Shown: in pieces, positions 1 to 5,000 of the stretch
Position numbering within the stretch: the stretch's first letter is position 1
Layout of the letters: every line of letters begins with the position of its first letter
Assembly: GCA_046714215.1 (NCBI GenBank)
Contig: JBKKBM010000080.1
Coordinates: 1 to 5,239 of the forward strand
Length of the DNA: 5,239 nt
Origin: DATLCI01 sp046714215
Lineage (GTDB): Bacteria; Acidobacteriota; Terriglobia; Terriglobales; Acidobacteriaceae
Reading direction: 5' to 3'
Notes under the pieces: generated by a model
Database searches by the model: none
The model's input: only the letters and a program-made list of their open reading frames with translations
What the model was told of the DNA's origin: nothing
Program-made: the position numbers and the translations under genes

Positions 1-53
1 CAGCTTAAAAGCTGCGCGCCGTTTCCTTTGCTGCGAACGACGCGGGCGGGAGA

Positions 54-77
54 GCATTGCGCTGTAAGGCGCAATGC
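54..77. repeat. Perfect 9-bp inverted repeat (hairpin)
   Basis: GCATTGCGC at 54-62 is the exact reverse complement of 69-77, with a 6-nt loop (TGTAAG). It lies 43 bases beyond the stop of the minus-strand gene. No U-run follows on either strand, so it is not a canonical intrinsic terminator. It could be a secondary stop, an RNA 3'-end stabilising hairpin, or part of a signal for a gene outside the window. The remaining DNA in 1-104 shows no credible coding region; only a short 6-bp palindrome (CAGCTT/AAGCTG, 1-14) is also visible. Confidence 0.5.
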
Positions 78-104
78 GTCTTCGTCCCTCGCGTTAAGCC
101 CGGT

Positions 105-135
105 AAAGCGTCCGCTTAATCACGCAGGACGCTTT
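105..135 (-). terminator. Candidate terminator overlapping the stop codon of the disordered-protein gene
   Basis: AAAGCGTCC (105-113) pairs perfectly with GGACGCTTT (127-135). On the minus strand this gives a 9-bp stem around a 13-nt loop that contains the TGA stop (122-120). The distal arm ends in only three T residues on the minus strand, so a classical U-tract is weak. The distal part of the stem also codes for the C-terminal Lys-Arg-Pro, and the same coding string recurs near 194-206. The inverted repeat may therefore be partly a by-product of the protein repeat. Its position fits transcription termination of the minus-strand gene. Confidence 0.45.
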
Positions 136-512
136 TCACGGGTGTCGCTCTCATTCTGCTCGTCCTCGCGGTTATTAGAGCCGGAGCCGCTGGCGGGACG
201 CTTTTCCATGTTGGCCTGACGGTCCGACTGGTTCTGCATCTGCTTCTGGTTGCCGCCATGGGCTTCGTTCTTGCTGCCGCCCTGGGCGTCGCGGTCGGTG
301 GCGTTGTCGCCGCGGGTCGCGTTGCCAGCGGTGTCCATACGGTCTGAGCCGCCAGACATGTTGTTGCCTTTCTGCTCATTCCGATTGCCGGCATTATCTC
401 CGCCCTGGGTTTCCATGCTGCTGTTGCCACGCTGATTGGAATCGTCAGCCGGCATACCAACGGCGTCGTTGGTGCGGTCTTTCTGGTTCGGATTCTGCTT
501 GTTGTCTGCCAT
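120..512 (-). CDS. Small highly hydrophilic, probably intrinsically disordered protein
   Basis: This encodes a 130-residue protein starting MADNKQNPNQ. It contains no Leu, Ile, Phe, Tyr, Trp or Cys and only one Val. It has about 20 Asn and 16 Gly, and many Asp, Gln, Arg and Ser. The motif EKRPA occurs twice, near residue 93 and at the extreme C-terminus. No signal peptide, membrane segment or folded domain is visible. The ATG at 512 is chosen over an upstream in-frame ATG at 575 because AAGGAGA lies 9 bases before it (plus-strand 522-528) and the upstream extension has a different, hydrophobic composition. Hydrophilins and desiccation-response proteins are defined by high Gly and high hydrophilicity, and this composition fits; a role in water or osmotic stress is inference only. 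It is transcribed divergently from the catabolic operon and has no obvious link to it. An overlapping minus-strand frame (116-541) is Arg/Thr/Ala-rich and lacks this ribosome-binding site, so I treat it as a shadow. Confidence 0.75.
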   Translation of the reverse strand: MADNKQNPNQKDRTNDAVGMPADDSNQRGNSSMETQGGDNAGNRNEQKGNNMSGGSDRMDTAGNATRGDNATDRDAQGGSKNEAHGGNQKQMQNQSDRQANMEKRPASGSGSNNREDEQNESDTREKRPA

Positions 513-521
513 GAGAGTGCA

Positions 522-528
522 TCTCCTT
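522..528 (-). promoter_or_regulatory. Strong Shine-Dalgarno deciding the start at 512
   Basis: Read on the minus strand this is AAGGAGA, preceded by a run of A residues, 9 bases before the ATG at 512. It is the best ribosome-binding site in the window and fixes the start of the disordered-protein gene. Confidence 0.75.
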
Positions 529-644
529 TTTTTGTCTTCAAAGTTAGAAAGCATTACGAACGAGGGGGATGCCATGCGCGCGCGGGGATGAATAAGGGCG
601 GCTCAAAATCCGCAAGCGGGTTGCAGCTAACGTGGGGAGCGGCT

Positions 645-653
645 TGTTACAAT
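645..653 (+). promoter_or_regulatory. Candidate extended -10 promoter for the catabolic operon
   Basis: TGTTACAAT matches an extended -10 element (TGn followed by TACAAT, five of six matches to TATAAT). The predicted transcription start would be near 660, giving a leader of about 50 bases before the enoyl-CoA hydratase gene. No good -35 is seen at 17 bases; TTGCAG at 621-626 is too far away (21-base spacer). It lies in the divergent intergenic region, where a promoter is expected. I saw no clear promoter for the minus-strand gene in the same region. Confidence 0.35.
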
Positions 654-696
654 GCAAGGTTCGGTCGAGCGCGTGGCTCAAGTTCATGTTGGTCGT

Positions 697-701
697 GGAG
701 G
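697..701 (+). promoter_or_regulatory. Shine-Dalgarno deciding the enoyl-CoA hydratase start
   Basis: GGAGG lies 8 bases before the ATG at 710. In-frame ATGs also occur at 704 (only 2 bases away, too close) and 716 (14 bases, too far), so the spacing favours 710. Confidence 0.6.
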
Positions 702-709
702 TGATGGTG

Positions 710-1519
710 ATGACGATGACGAACGCAGAGGATACCAAGACGCTGATCAACTACCGCGTGGAGCAGGGCGTGGCGGTGATCGAGATGAATGACCCGCCGG
801 CCAATACCTATAGCTACGCGCTGAACCAGCAGATGGATGCAGCCATCCTGAAGGCGCGGATGGACGACAGCGCGTACGTGATCGTGATCACGGGGGCGGG
901 CGAGAAATTCTTTTGTGCGGGAGCGGACATCAAGATGCTCCAGGGCGCGGACTCGACGTTCAAATATTACTTCTGCCTGCATGCCAACGAGATGCTGCTG
1001 CGGCTGGAGAACACGCCGAAGCTGGTGATCGCGGCCATCAACGGGCATTGCGTGGGCGGAGGACTGGAAGTGGCGATGGCGGCGGACATCCGCATCGCGC
1101 GTAAAGATGCGGGCAAGATCGGATTGCCGGAAGTTAACTTAGGAGTCCTGCCGGGGACTGGTGGTACGCAAAGGCTGTCGCGCATGGTGGGGAAGTCGAA
1201 GGCGATCGAGTTGATGGTGACAGGTACGACGTTCTCGTTCGAGGAAGCCAAAGAGTACGGGATCGTGAATTCGATATTTGAAAAAGAAAACTTCATGACG
1301 CAGGTGATGGAGTATGCGCGGAAGTTTTGTCCTCCGAATAAGGCGGCGTATGCCGTGGGCCGGATCAAGCGCGCGGTGCAGAGTGGGTGGGAAGTACCGC
1401 TGGAGTCGGGATTGGCGATGGAGCGGGAGAATCAGCAGTTGCTGTTCGAGAGCGCCGACGCGAAAGAGGGGATCGCTTCGTATATGGAGAAGCGACCTGC
1501 TGTTTTTAAGGGGAAGTGA
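710..1519 (+). CDS. Enoyl-CoA hydratase (crotonase family)
   Basis: This 269-residue cytosolic protein is the normal length for the family. It should add water across the 2,3 double bond of an enoyl-CoA, giving a 3-hydroxyacyl-CoA. The crotonase signature is complete. The first oxyanion-hole segment is FFCAGADIKML (67-77). The second is NGHCVGGGLE (111-120), followed by AMAADIRIA. Two acidic residues align with the catalytic pair of rat mitochondrial enoyl-CoA hydratase (Glu144 and Glu164): Glu120 after GGGL and Glu141 in LPEVNLG. The spacing here is 21 instead of 20, so there is a one-residue insertion in the linking loop. LPGTGGTQRL (147-156) and a C-terminal KEGIASYMEKR-like end are also typical. 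A longer frame exists back to 632, but that extension is not crotonase-like. Having both Glu residues argues for a true hydratase rather than a pure isomerase. The acyl substrate is unknown; the neighbours suggest an intermediate of aromatic or alicyclic acid breakdown. It is the first gene of the plus-strand cluster, 84 bases before the CoA-transferase beta gene. Confidence 0.9.
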   Translation: MTMTNAEDTKTLINYRVEQGVAVIEMNDPPANTYSYALNQQMDAAILKARMDDSAYVIVITGAGEKFFCAGADIKMLQGADSTFKYYFCLHANEMLLRLENTPKLVIAAINGHCVGGGLEVAMAADIRIARKDAGKIGLPEVNLGVLPGTGGTQRLSRMVGKSKAIELMVTGTTFSFEEAKEYGIVNSIFEKENFMTQVMEYARKFCPPNKAAYAVGRIKRAVQSGWEVPLESGLAMERENQQLLFESADAKEGIASYMEKRPAVFKGK

Positions 1520-1525
1520 ACCCCG

Positions 1526-1545
1526 TTCACCACAGAGGCACAGAG
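1526..1545 (+). repeat. Purine-rich short-period intergenic repeat, array A
   Basis: The gap between the hydratase and gctB contains CACCACAGAGGCACAGAG, two imperfect copies of a unit like CACAGAGG with a period of about 9. It closely matches the start of the array at 4400 (ACCACAGAGAGCACAGAGG). It carries no visible promoter or terminator. Its function is unknown. Confidence 0.6.
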
Positions 1546-1603
1546 AAATCAAAGGCAAGTGAAGACGAAATAGAAGGCATCACGCCAAGGCTTAAGTTAG
1601 TTC

Positions 1604-2389
1604 ATGGAGACAACAACTGGCATTTCGGCGGAGCAGGCGTACACCCTTGGGGAGTTGATGGTGGCGGCGGCGGCGCGCGAGATCAAAGATGGCGAAGTCG
1701 TGTTCGTCGGGATGCGGTTGCCCCTGATCGCGTTTGTAGTGGCGAAAAAGACGCATGCGCCGAATGCGGTGGGACTGTTCGAGAATGGGATTATACGGAC
1801 GTCGCCGGCACCGGAGCTCATCTACACGATGGCGGACCCGCCGAACCTGCTCCATGCGACGCAGTGTCTGGACATGATGGGCGTGATGTCGTTGCTGCAG
1901 TCGGGGCGGGTGAATCTTGGATTCCTGGGCGCGGCGGAGGTGGACCGCTTTGGCAATCTGAACTCCACCCAAGTACAAGGCAAACATGGCATGGTGAAGC
2001 TCCCAGGGTCGGGCGGGGCGTGCGATATCGCGAGCCTGGCGCATCGCTTTGTGGCGATGATTGATCATGCAAAGCATCGGCTGCCGGAGCGGGTGAGCTA
2101 TGTGACGTCGCCGGGGAATGGAGATGGGGCTGGGTGGAGGAGAAAAGTTGGGCTGGTGCGCGGCGGGCCAAGCGCGGTGATCACCACGAAGGCAGTGTTG
2201 CGGTTCAGTGATTCCGGAGAGGCAATGCTGGCGACACATCATCCTGGGGTGTCAGTGGAGGATGTCGTCGCGAATACGGGATGGAAGTTGAAGAGTGTGG
2301 CGGCTGATGTCGGCGAGACGACGCCGCCGAGTAAAGCGGAGTTGAAGGCGATCCGGGAGTACGACAAGAAGGGGTTCTGGACGGGGTAG
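1604..2389 (+). CDS. gctB: Family I CoA-transferase, beta subunit (glutaconate CoA-transferase subunit B-like)
   Basis: This 261-residue subunit would pair with the GctA-like protein encoded at 3440-4390 to move CoA between carboxylic acids through an enzyme-bound glutamyl-CoA thioester. Recognisable blocks are DGEVVFVGMRLP (29-40), LFENGII (58-64), LGFLGAAEVDRFGNLN (105-120) and LPGSGGACDIASLA (133-146). Glu60 in the ENG motif falls where family I beta subunits carry their nucleophilic glutamate (PROSITE SENG pattern; Glu54 of Acidaminococcus GctB). This supports a real transferase rather than a hydrolase relative such as IpdAB. The start is constrained: an in-frame TAG lies at 1598-1600, so the ATG at 1604 is the first possible ATG. 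The ribosome-binding site is poor (AAGG 13 bases upstream). The substrate could be glutaconate, another dicarboxylate or an aromatic acid. Unusually, the partner gene is not adjacent: a crotonase gene intervenes and the order is B before A. Confidence 0.85.
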   Translation: METTTGISAEQAYTLGELMVAAAAREIKDGEVVFVGMRLPLIAFVVAKKTHAPNAVGLFENGIIRTSPAPELIYTMADPPNLLHATQCLDMMGVMSLLQSGRVNLGFLGAAEVDRFGNLNSTQVQGKHGMVKLPGSGGACDIASLAHRFVAMIDHAKHRLPERVSYVTSPGNGDGAGWRRKVGLVRGGPSAVITTKAVLRFSDSGEAMLATHHPGVSVEDVVANTGWKLKSVAADVGETTPPSKAELKAIREYDKKGFWTG

Positions 2390-2413
2390 CTTGGCTGATC
2401 CTACGGAGAGCGA

Positions 2414-2490
2414 TTCATCACGAAGACACAAGGACACGAAGGAACGCTAAGACAAGAGATTTACCGCAAAGGACGCAAAGGAACGCAAAG
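2414..2490 (+). repeat. Purine-rich short-period intergenic repeats, array B (two sub-arrays)
   Basis: This fills most of the 128-base gap between gctB and the second crotonase gene. The first part (2414-2446) runs TCATCACGAAGACACAAGG and then ACACGAAGGAAC. The second part (2465-2490) is the clearest tandem in the window: CGCAAAGGA, CGCAAAGGAA, CGCAAAG, three copies with period 9-10. The two parts are variants of one unit, a CRC core followed by an A/G-rich tail. They are oriented with transcription and end 15 bases before the Shine-Dalgarno of the next gene. Confidence 0.75.
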
Positions 2491-2505
2491 TAATAAGGTA
2501 GGAGT

Positions 2506-2510
2506 GAGGA
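2506..2510 (+). promoter_or_regulatory. Shine-Dalgarno supporting a TTG start
   Basis: GAGGA lies 7 bases before TTG at 2518, with GGAG just upstream at 2501-2504. No ATG exists near the expected N-terminus of the crotonase, so this site supports TTG as the initiator. Confidence 0.6.
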
Positions 2511-2517
2511 CGCGACG

Positions 2518-3294
2518 TTGGGAAATCAATACAACAGATTGTCGATAAGTTACGAGAAGAATGCGGCGTGGATCACGCTGAAGAAGCCGCCGGTGAACGT
2601 CATCGATATTGCAATGATGGAGGAACTGGCGTCGGTGATGACGGAAGTGGAGTCACGCGCGGACGTTTCGGCGATGGTGTTTCGCGGTGAGGGTGAGAGC
2701 TTCTCCGCCGGGGTCGATATTGCGGCACATACTCCGGAGCTGATCGAGGAGATGCTGCGGAAGTTCCATGCGGTGATCCTAGCGATTGCGCGGTCGCCGA
2801 AAGTAAGTATTGCGGCGGTGCATGGGAGCTGCCTGGGTGGCGGGGCGGAACTGGCCATGGTCTGCGACATGGTCTACACCACCGCCGACGCCAAGTGGGG
2901 CTTTCCCGAGATTACGCTGGCGTGTTTTCCGCCGGTAGCTTGCGTGGCGCTGGCTGCGCTGGTGGGGCAGAAGCGGGCGGCGGAGTTGATCCTCACGGGT
3001 CGGACCTTCGATGGCGCGTACGCGGAGCATATCGGCCTGGCGAACGCGATGGCCGGCTCGCGGGTGCAGCTGCAGCAGATGGTGGAGAGCGCGTTGGCGT
3101 CGTTGAGACAGATGAGTACGGCGGCGCTGGGTGTGACCAAGAAAGCGATCTACACGTGGGACGGCTTGCACCTGGATAAAGGGATTGCGCGCGCGGAGAG
3201 GATCTATCTCGAAGAATTGATGAAGACGGAAGACGTGAAAGAAGGTGTGGCGGCGTGGCAGCAGAAGAGAGTGGCGAAGTGGAAGGGTCGCTAG
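2518..3294 (+). CDS. Crotonase-family hydratase, cyclohexa-1,5-diene-1-carbonyl-CoA hydratase-like
   Basis: This 258-residue crotonase is distinct from the one at 710. The N-terminal strand region has LKKPPVNVIDIAMM (21-34). The first oxyanion-hole segment is FSAGVDIAAHTPE (62-74) and the second is HGSCLGGGAELAMVCD (102-117). Glu111 and Glu131 are 20 residues apart, exactly as Glu144 and Glu164 in rat enoyl-CoA hydratase, so both catalytic acids are kept. The combination SAGVD..HTPE, CLGGGAELA and FPEITLACFPPVA resembles, from memory, the dienoyl-CoA hydratases of anaerobic benzoyl-CoA degradation (Dch/BamR), which hydrate cyclohexa-1,5-diene-1-carbonyl-CoA to the 6-hydroxyenoyl-CoA. A generic enoyl-CoA hydratase is the main alternative. 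Start is TTG, chosen by its Shine-Dalgarno and because the family N-terminus begins just downstream. The gene separates the two CoA-transferase subunit genes, suggesting a shared pathway. Confidence 0.85.
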   Translation: MGNQYNRLSISYEKNAAWITLKKPPVNVIDIAMMEELASVMTEVESRADVSAMVFRGEGESFSAGVDIAAHTPELIEEMLRKFHAVILAIARSPKVSIAAVHGSCLGGGAELAMVCDMVYTTADAKWGFPEITLACFPPVACVALAALVGQKRAAELILTGRTFDGAYAEHIGLANAMAGSRVQLQQMVESALASLRQMSTAALGVTKKAIYTWDGLHLDKGIARAERIYLEELMKTEDVKEGVAAWQQKRVAKWKGR

Positions 3295-3312
3295 TCTTGC
3301 AAAAGGCAAACC

Positions 3313-3358
3313 CACCACGAAGGATACGAAGGAACACAAAGAGAAGCAAAGAAAAAGG
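3313..3358 (+). repeat. Purine-rich short-period intergenic repeat, array C
   Basis: It lies in the 145-base gap between the diene hydratase and gctA. It starts CACCACGAAGGATACGAAGG and continues with AACACAAAG, AGAAGCAAAG and an A-rich tail: about four degraded copies of a 9-10-base unit. The opening closely resembles 2434-2446 of array B. It has the same orientation as transcription. The rest of the gap (3359-3439) has no gene; it includes GCTCGCTCGGGGTGACAGG (3406-3424), which may be a remnant of another dispersed repeat. Confidence 0.65.
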
Positions 3359-3439
3359 TTACAAACCAGAAGCAATATCCGAGGCACCCTAGACGTACAC
3401 GGGACGCTCGCTCGGGGTGACAGGCAACCAAGATCACAA

Positions 3440-4390
3440 ATGACTAAGGCATCCTCACTTAACGAAGCCATCGCCGCTCACGTCCCGGACGGATGTTCCG
3501 TCGCGCTTGGGCTGCAGCTCGAGCAGATGATCCCGTTTGCGGCGGGGCACGAGATCATCCGGCAGAAGAAGCGGAGGTTGACGTTGATCGGACCGATATC
3601 GGACATATTGTTTGACCAGATGATCGGCGCGGGGTGCGTGGAGAAGGTCATTGCGGCATGGGTGGGCAACGTGATGATGGGGTCGGCATATAACTTTCGC
3701 CGGGCGGTGGAGTCAGGCGAGGTGACCGTCCACAACCTGACGAATTTCACCGTGGCGTTGGCGCTGCAGGCGGGGGCGATGGGCGTCCCGTATTTGCCGA
3801 CGCGGACGGCGATGGGGAGTGACGTCCCCAAGAAGAACCATTTCTTTCGGCAAATATTTTCTCCGTTTCCCGTTAAGGACAAATTCGGAGGAGCGCAAGT
3901 TGCGTCGAGTGGAGTGGGTGAGTCGCTGCTGGCGGTGCGGGCACTCAATCCGGACGTGACCATCGTCCATGTGCAGCGCGCCGATGAATTCGGCAATGCG
4001 CATTGCTGGGGGAACTTTGGGGTGATGCTAGAAGGCGTGCGGGCGGCGAAGAAAGTGATCGTCCTGGCGGAGGAGATCGTGTCGGCCAAGGTGATATCGA
4101 GCGATCCGAACCGGACGGTGATACCGGGATTCATGGTGAGCGCGGTGGTGGAGGCGAAGTATGGCGCGCATCCCTCGCCAGTGCAGGGATATTACAAGCG
4201 AGACGACGCGTTCTTTCAGCAGTATCATGAGAGTACGAAGACGCAAGCGGACTTTGACGCGTGGGCAGCGCGCTGGGTAAGGGGAGTCGGCAACAGAAAA
4301 GAGTATTTGAAGCTGCTGGGGGCCGAGCGGGTGAAGAGCTTGGGTGTAAAGAAGCATGCGTACGCCGCGAAGGCTGACTATGGCTACTGA
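3440..4390 (+). CDS. gctA: Family I CoA-transferase, alpha subunit (glutaconate CoA-transferase subunit A-like)
   Basis: This 316-residue protein is the normal length for GctA and is the expected partner of the beta subunit at 1604-2389. Typical blocks are the N-terminal LNEAIAAHVPDGCSVALG (7-24), LTLIGPISDILFDQMIGAGCVEKV (47-70, key residues Gly63 and Gly65), GVPYLPTRTAMGSD (115-128), NPDVTIVHVQRADEFGNA (170-187), DPNRTVIPG (222-230) and GAHPSPVQGYY (242-252). The alpha subunit shapes the active site with beta but does not supply the nucleophilic Glu, which is in the other chain. The open frame extends upstream to 3245, but that part overlaps the preceding gene and the repeat array and is not GctA-like; ATG 3440 gives the family N-terminus. 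No good Shine-Dalgarno precedes it (GGGGTGA is about 18 bases away), so it may be translated weakly or start unconventionally. Substrate uncertain: glutaconate, other dicarboxylates, or an aromatic acid. Confidence 0.85.
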   Translation: MTKASSLNEAIAAHVPDGCSVALGLQLEQMIPFAAGHEIIRQKKRRLTLIGPISDILFDQMIGAGCVEKVIAAWVGNVMMGSAYNFRRAVESGEVTVHNLTNFTVALALQAGAMGVPYLPTRTAMGSDVPKKNHFFRQIFSPFPVKDKFGGAQVASSGVGESLLAVRALNPDVTIVHVQRADEFGNAHCWGNFGVMLEGVRAAKKVIVLAEEIVSAKVISSDPNRTVIPGFMVSAVVEAKYGAHPSPVQGYYKRDDAFFQQYHESTKTQADFDAWAARWVRGVGNRKEYLKLLGAERVKSLGVKKHAYAAKADYGY

Positions 4391-4399
4391 AGTTCGTTG

Positions 4400-4489
4400 A
4401 CCACAGAGAGCACAGAGGCGCGCAGAGGAAGGCTGGGGGAAGGGCAACGGCAAGGGATCAACGCGGAGACGCTGAGGCGCGGAGAAAAG
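4400..4489 (+). repeat. Purine-rich short-period intergenic repeats, array D (two sub-arrays)
   Basis: It begins 9 bases after the gctA stop. The first part (4400-4432) reads ACCACAGAGAGCACAGAGG, then CGCGCAGAGGAAGG. After a G-rich spacer the second part (4459-4489) reads CAACGCGGAGACGCTGAGG, then CGCGGAGAAAAG. The opening is nearly the same as array A at 1528-1545. As in the other gaps, all units run on the coding strand. Confidence 0.7.
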
Positions 4490-4505
4490 TAGGGAAGGAC
4501 GGTAC

Positions 4506-4568
4506 CTCGGCGGCTAAAGCCGGTTGGTTAAGCAGCTTTCGGCACGGCTGAAGCCGTGCCCCTCCGAG
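4506..4568. repeat. REP-like palindromic element with two hairpins inside an outer stem
   Basis: CGGCT/AGCCG (4511-4522) forms a small hairpin with the core GGCTAAAGCC. GGCACGGCT/AGCCGTGCC (4541-4560) forms a perfect 9-bp hairpin with the core GGCTGAAGCC. An outer CTCGG/CCGAG pair (4506-4510 with 4564-4568) can enclose both, giving a three-way junction. Paired palindromes with this core look like dispersed REP/BIME-type elements. The element sits between gctA and the small membrane-protein gene, where it could attenuate transcription or stabilise the upstream mRNA. It lacks a U-tract. Confidence 0.65.
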
Positions 4569-4586
4569 AGCAAGAGCAAGGGCAGA

Positions 4587-4991
4587 ATGCGGAGGCACGG
4601 AGTGTTGAAGTCGTCAGTAGGGAAGGCTCTGCTTGCGGGGTCACTAGTTGCCGTTGCCGTCGCAGGTTTTTACTGGGTTCGCGAACGAAACGAATGCAAG
4701 CTACGAGGCGACGCATTGGATGCCCGCGTGGAAGGTATCAAACGCGATCTTCAAAAGGAACTGCCACCCGGGAAGCTTCAAGAAGATGTAGTTCGTGTTT
4801 TTAAGAAGATTGGAGTCCGTCCGGACGTCAATCGTGAATGGAATCAGATTACCGGCACGATCAATACGAAGGCATGCAGTCCGGGCTGGTATTGTGGTGA
4901 CTCGGCTTTGGTCGGAATCACGGTGAAGCTCGATGCTTCTGGGCACGTGGCTTCGACAAACGTGATGACAATGTTTGATAACTGCTTATAA
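4587..4991 (+). CDS. Small membrane-anchored protein of unknown function
   Basis: I do not recognise this family. From ATG 4587 it is 134 residues: a basic N-terminus (MRRHG..K), one hydrophobic segment at about 14-31 (ALLAGSLVAVAVAGFYWV), an abrupt charged stretch (RERNECK), then a soluble domain that should face the periplasm. Cys37, Cys97, Cys103 and Cys133 could form two disulfides. A helix (PPGKLQEDVVRVFKKIG, 60-76) followed by strands ending VGITVKLDASGHVASTNV (109-126) loosely recalls small BamE/OmlA-type envelope folds, but this is speculative. The start is uncertain: ATG 4587 has AAGG 5 bases upstream, while GTG 4602 has a better GGAGG 6 bases upstream. A TTG at 4524 lies inside the REP-like element and is unlikely. 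Codons end in A or T more often than in the neighbours, suggesting a different origin. The stop is only 9 bases before the next start, so the two are probably co-transcribed. Confidence 0.65.
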   Translation: MRRHGVLKSSVGKALLAGSLVAVAVAGFYWVRERNECKLRGDALDARVEGIKRDLQKELPPGKLQEDVVRVFKKIGVRPDVNREWNQITGTINTKACSPGWYCGDSALVGITVKLDASGHVASTNVMTMFDNCL

Positions 4992-5000
4992 GGCAATATC

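Noticed and set aside
116..541. A 141-residue minus-strand frame overlapping the disordered-protein gene
   Set aside because: It is Arg/Thr/Ala/Pro-rich in the way out-of-frame GC-rich DNA reads, it lacks the Shine-Dalgarno that serves the start at 512, and it overlaps the better gene throughout.
621..626. TTGCAG as a -35 box for the operon promoter
   Set aside because: The spacer to TACAAT would be 21 bases and only three of six positions match the consensus.
632..709. N-terminal extension of the enoyl-CoA hydratase
   Set aside because: It is not crotonase-like, begins at the candidate -10 region without a Shine-Dalgarno, and the GGAGG at 697-701 points to ATG 710.
1516..2064. A 182-residue plus-strand frame across gctB
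   Set aside because: Out-of-frame Gly/Arg-rich translation of gctB with no recognisable domain.
2414..2490. CRISPR array
   Set aside because: The units are 9-10 bases with no regular spacers, and no cas genes are present.
3245..3439. Extension of the GctA frame upstream
   Set aside because: It overlaps the end of the preceding crotonase gene and runs through the repeat array; the GctA family N-terminus starts at 3440.
2779..3471. A 230-residue minus-strand frame opposite the second crotonase gene
   Set aside because: His/Arg/Leu-rich antisense reading of a well-supported gene, typical of GC-rich DNA.
4541..4560. Intrinsic terminator after gctA
   Set aside because: The hairpin is strong, but no U-tract follows on either strand, and the paired palindrome layout fits a REP-like element better.
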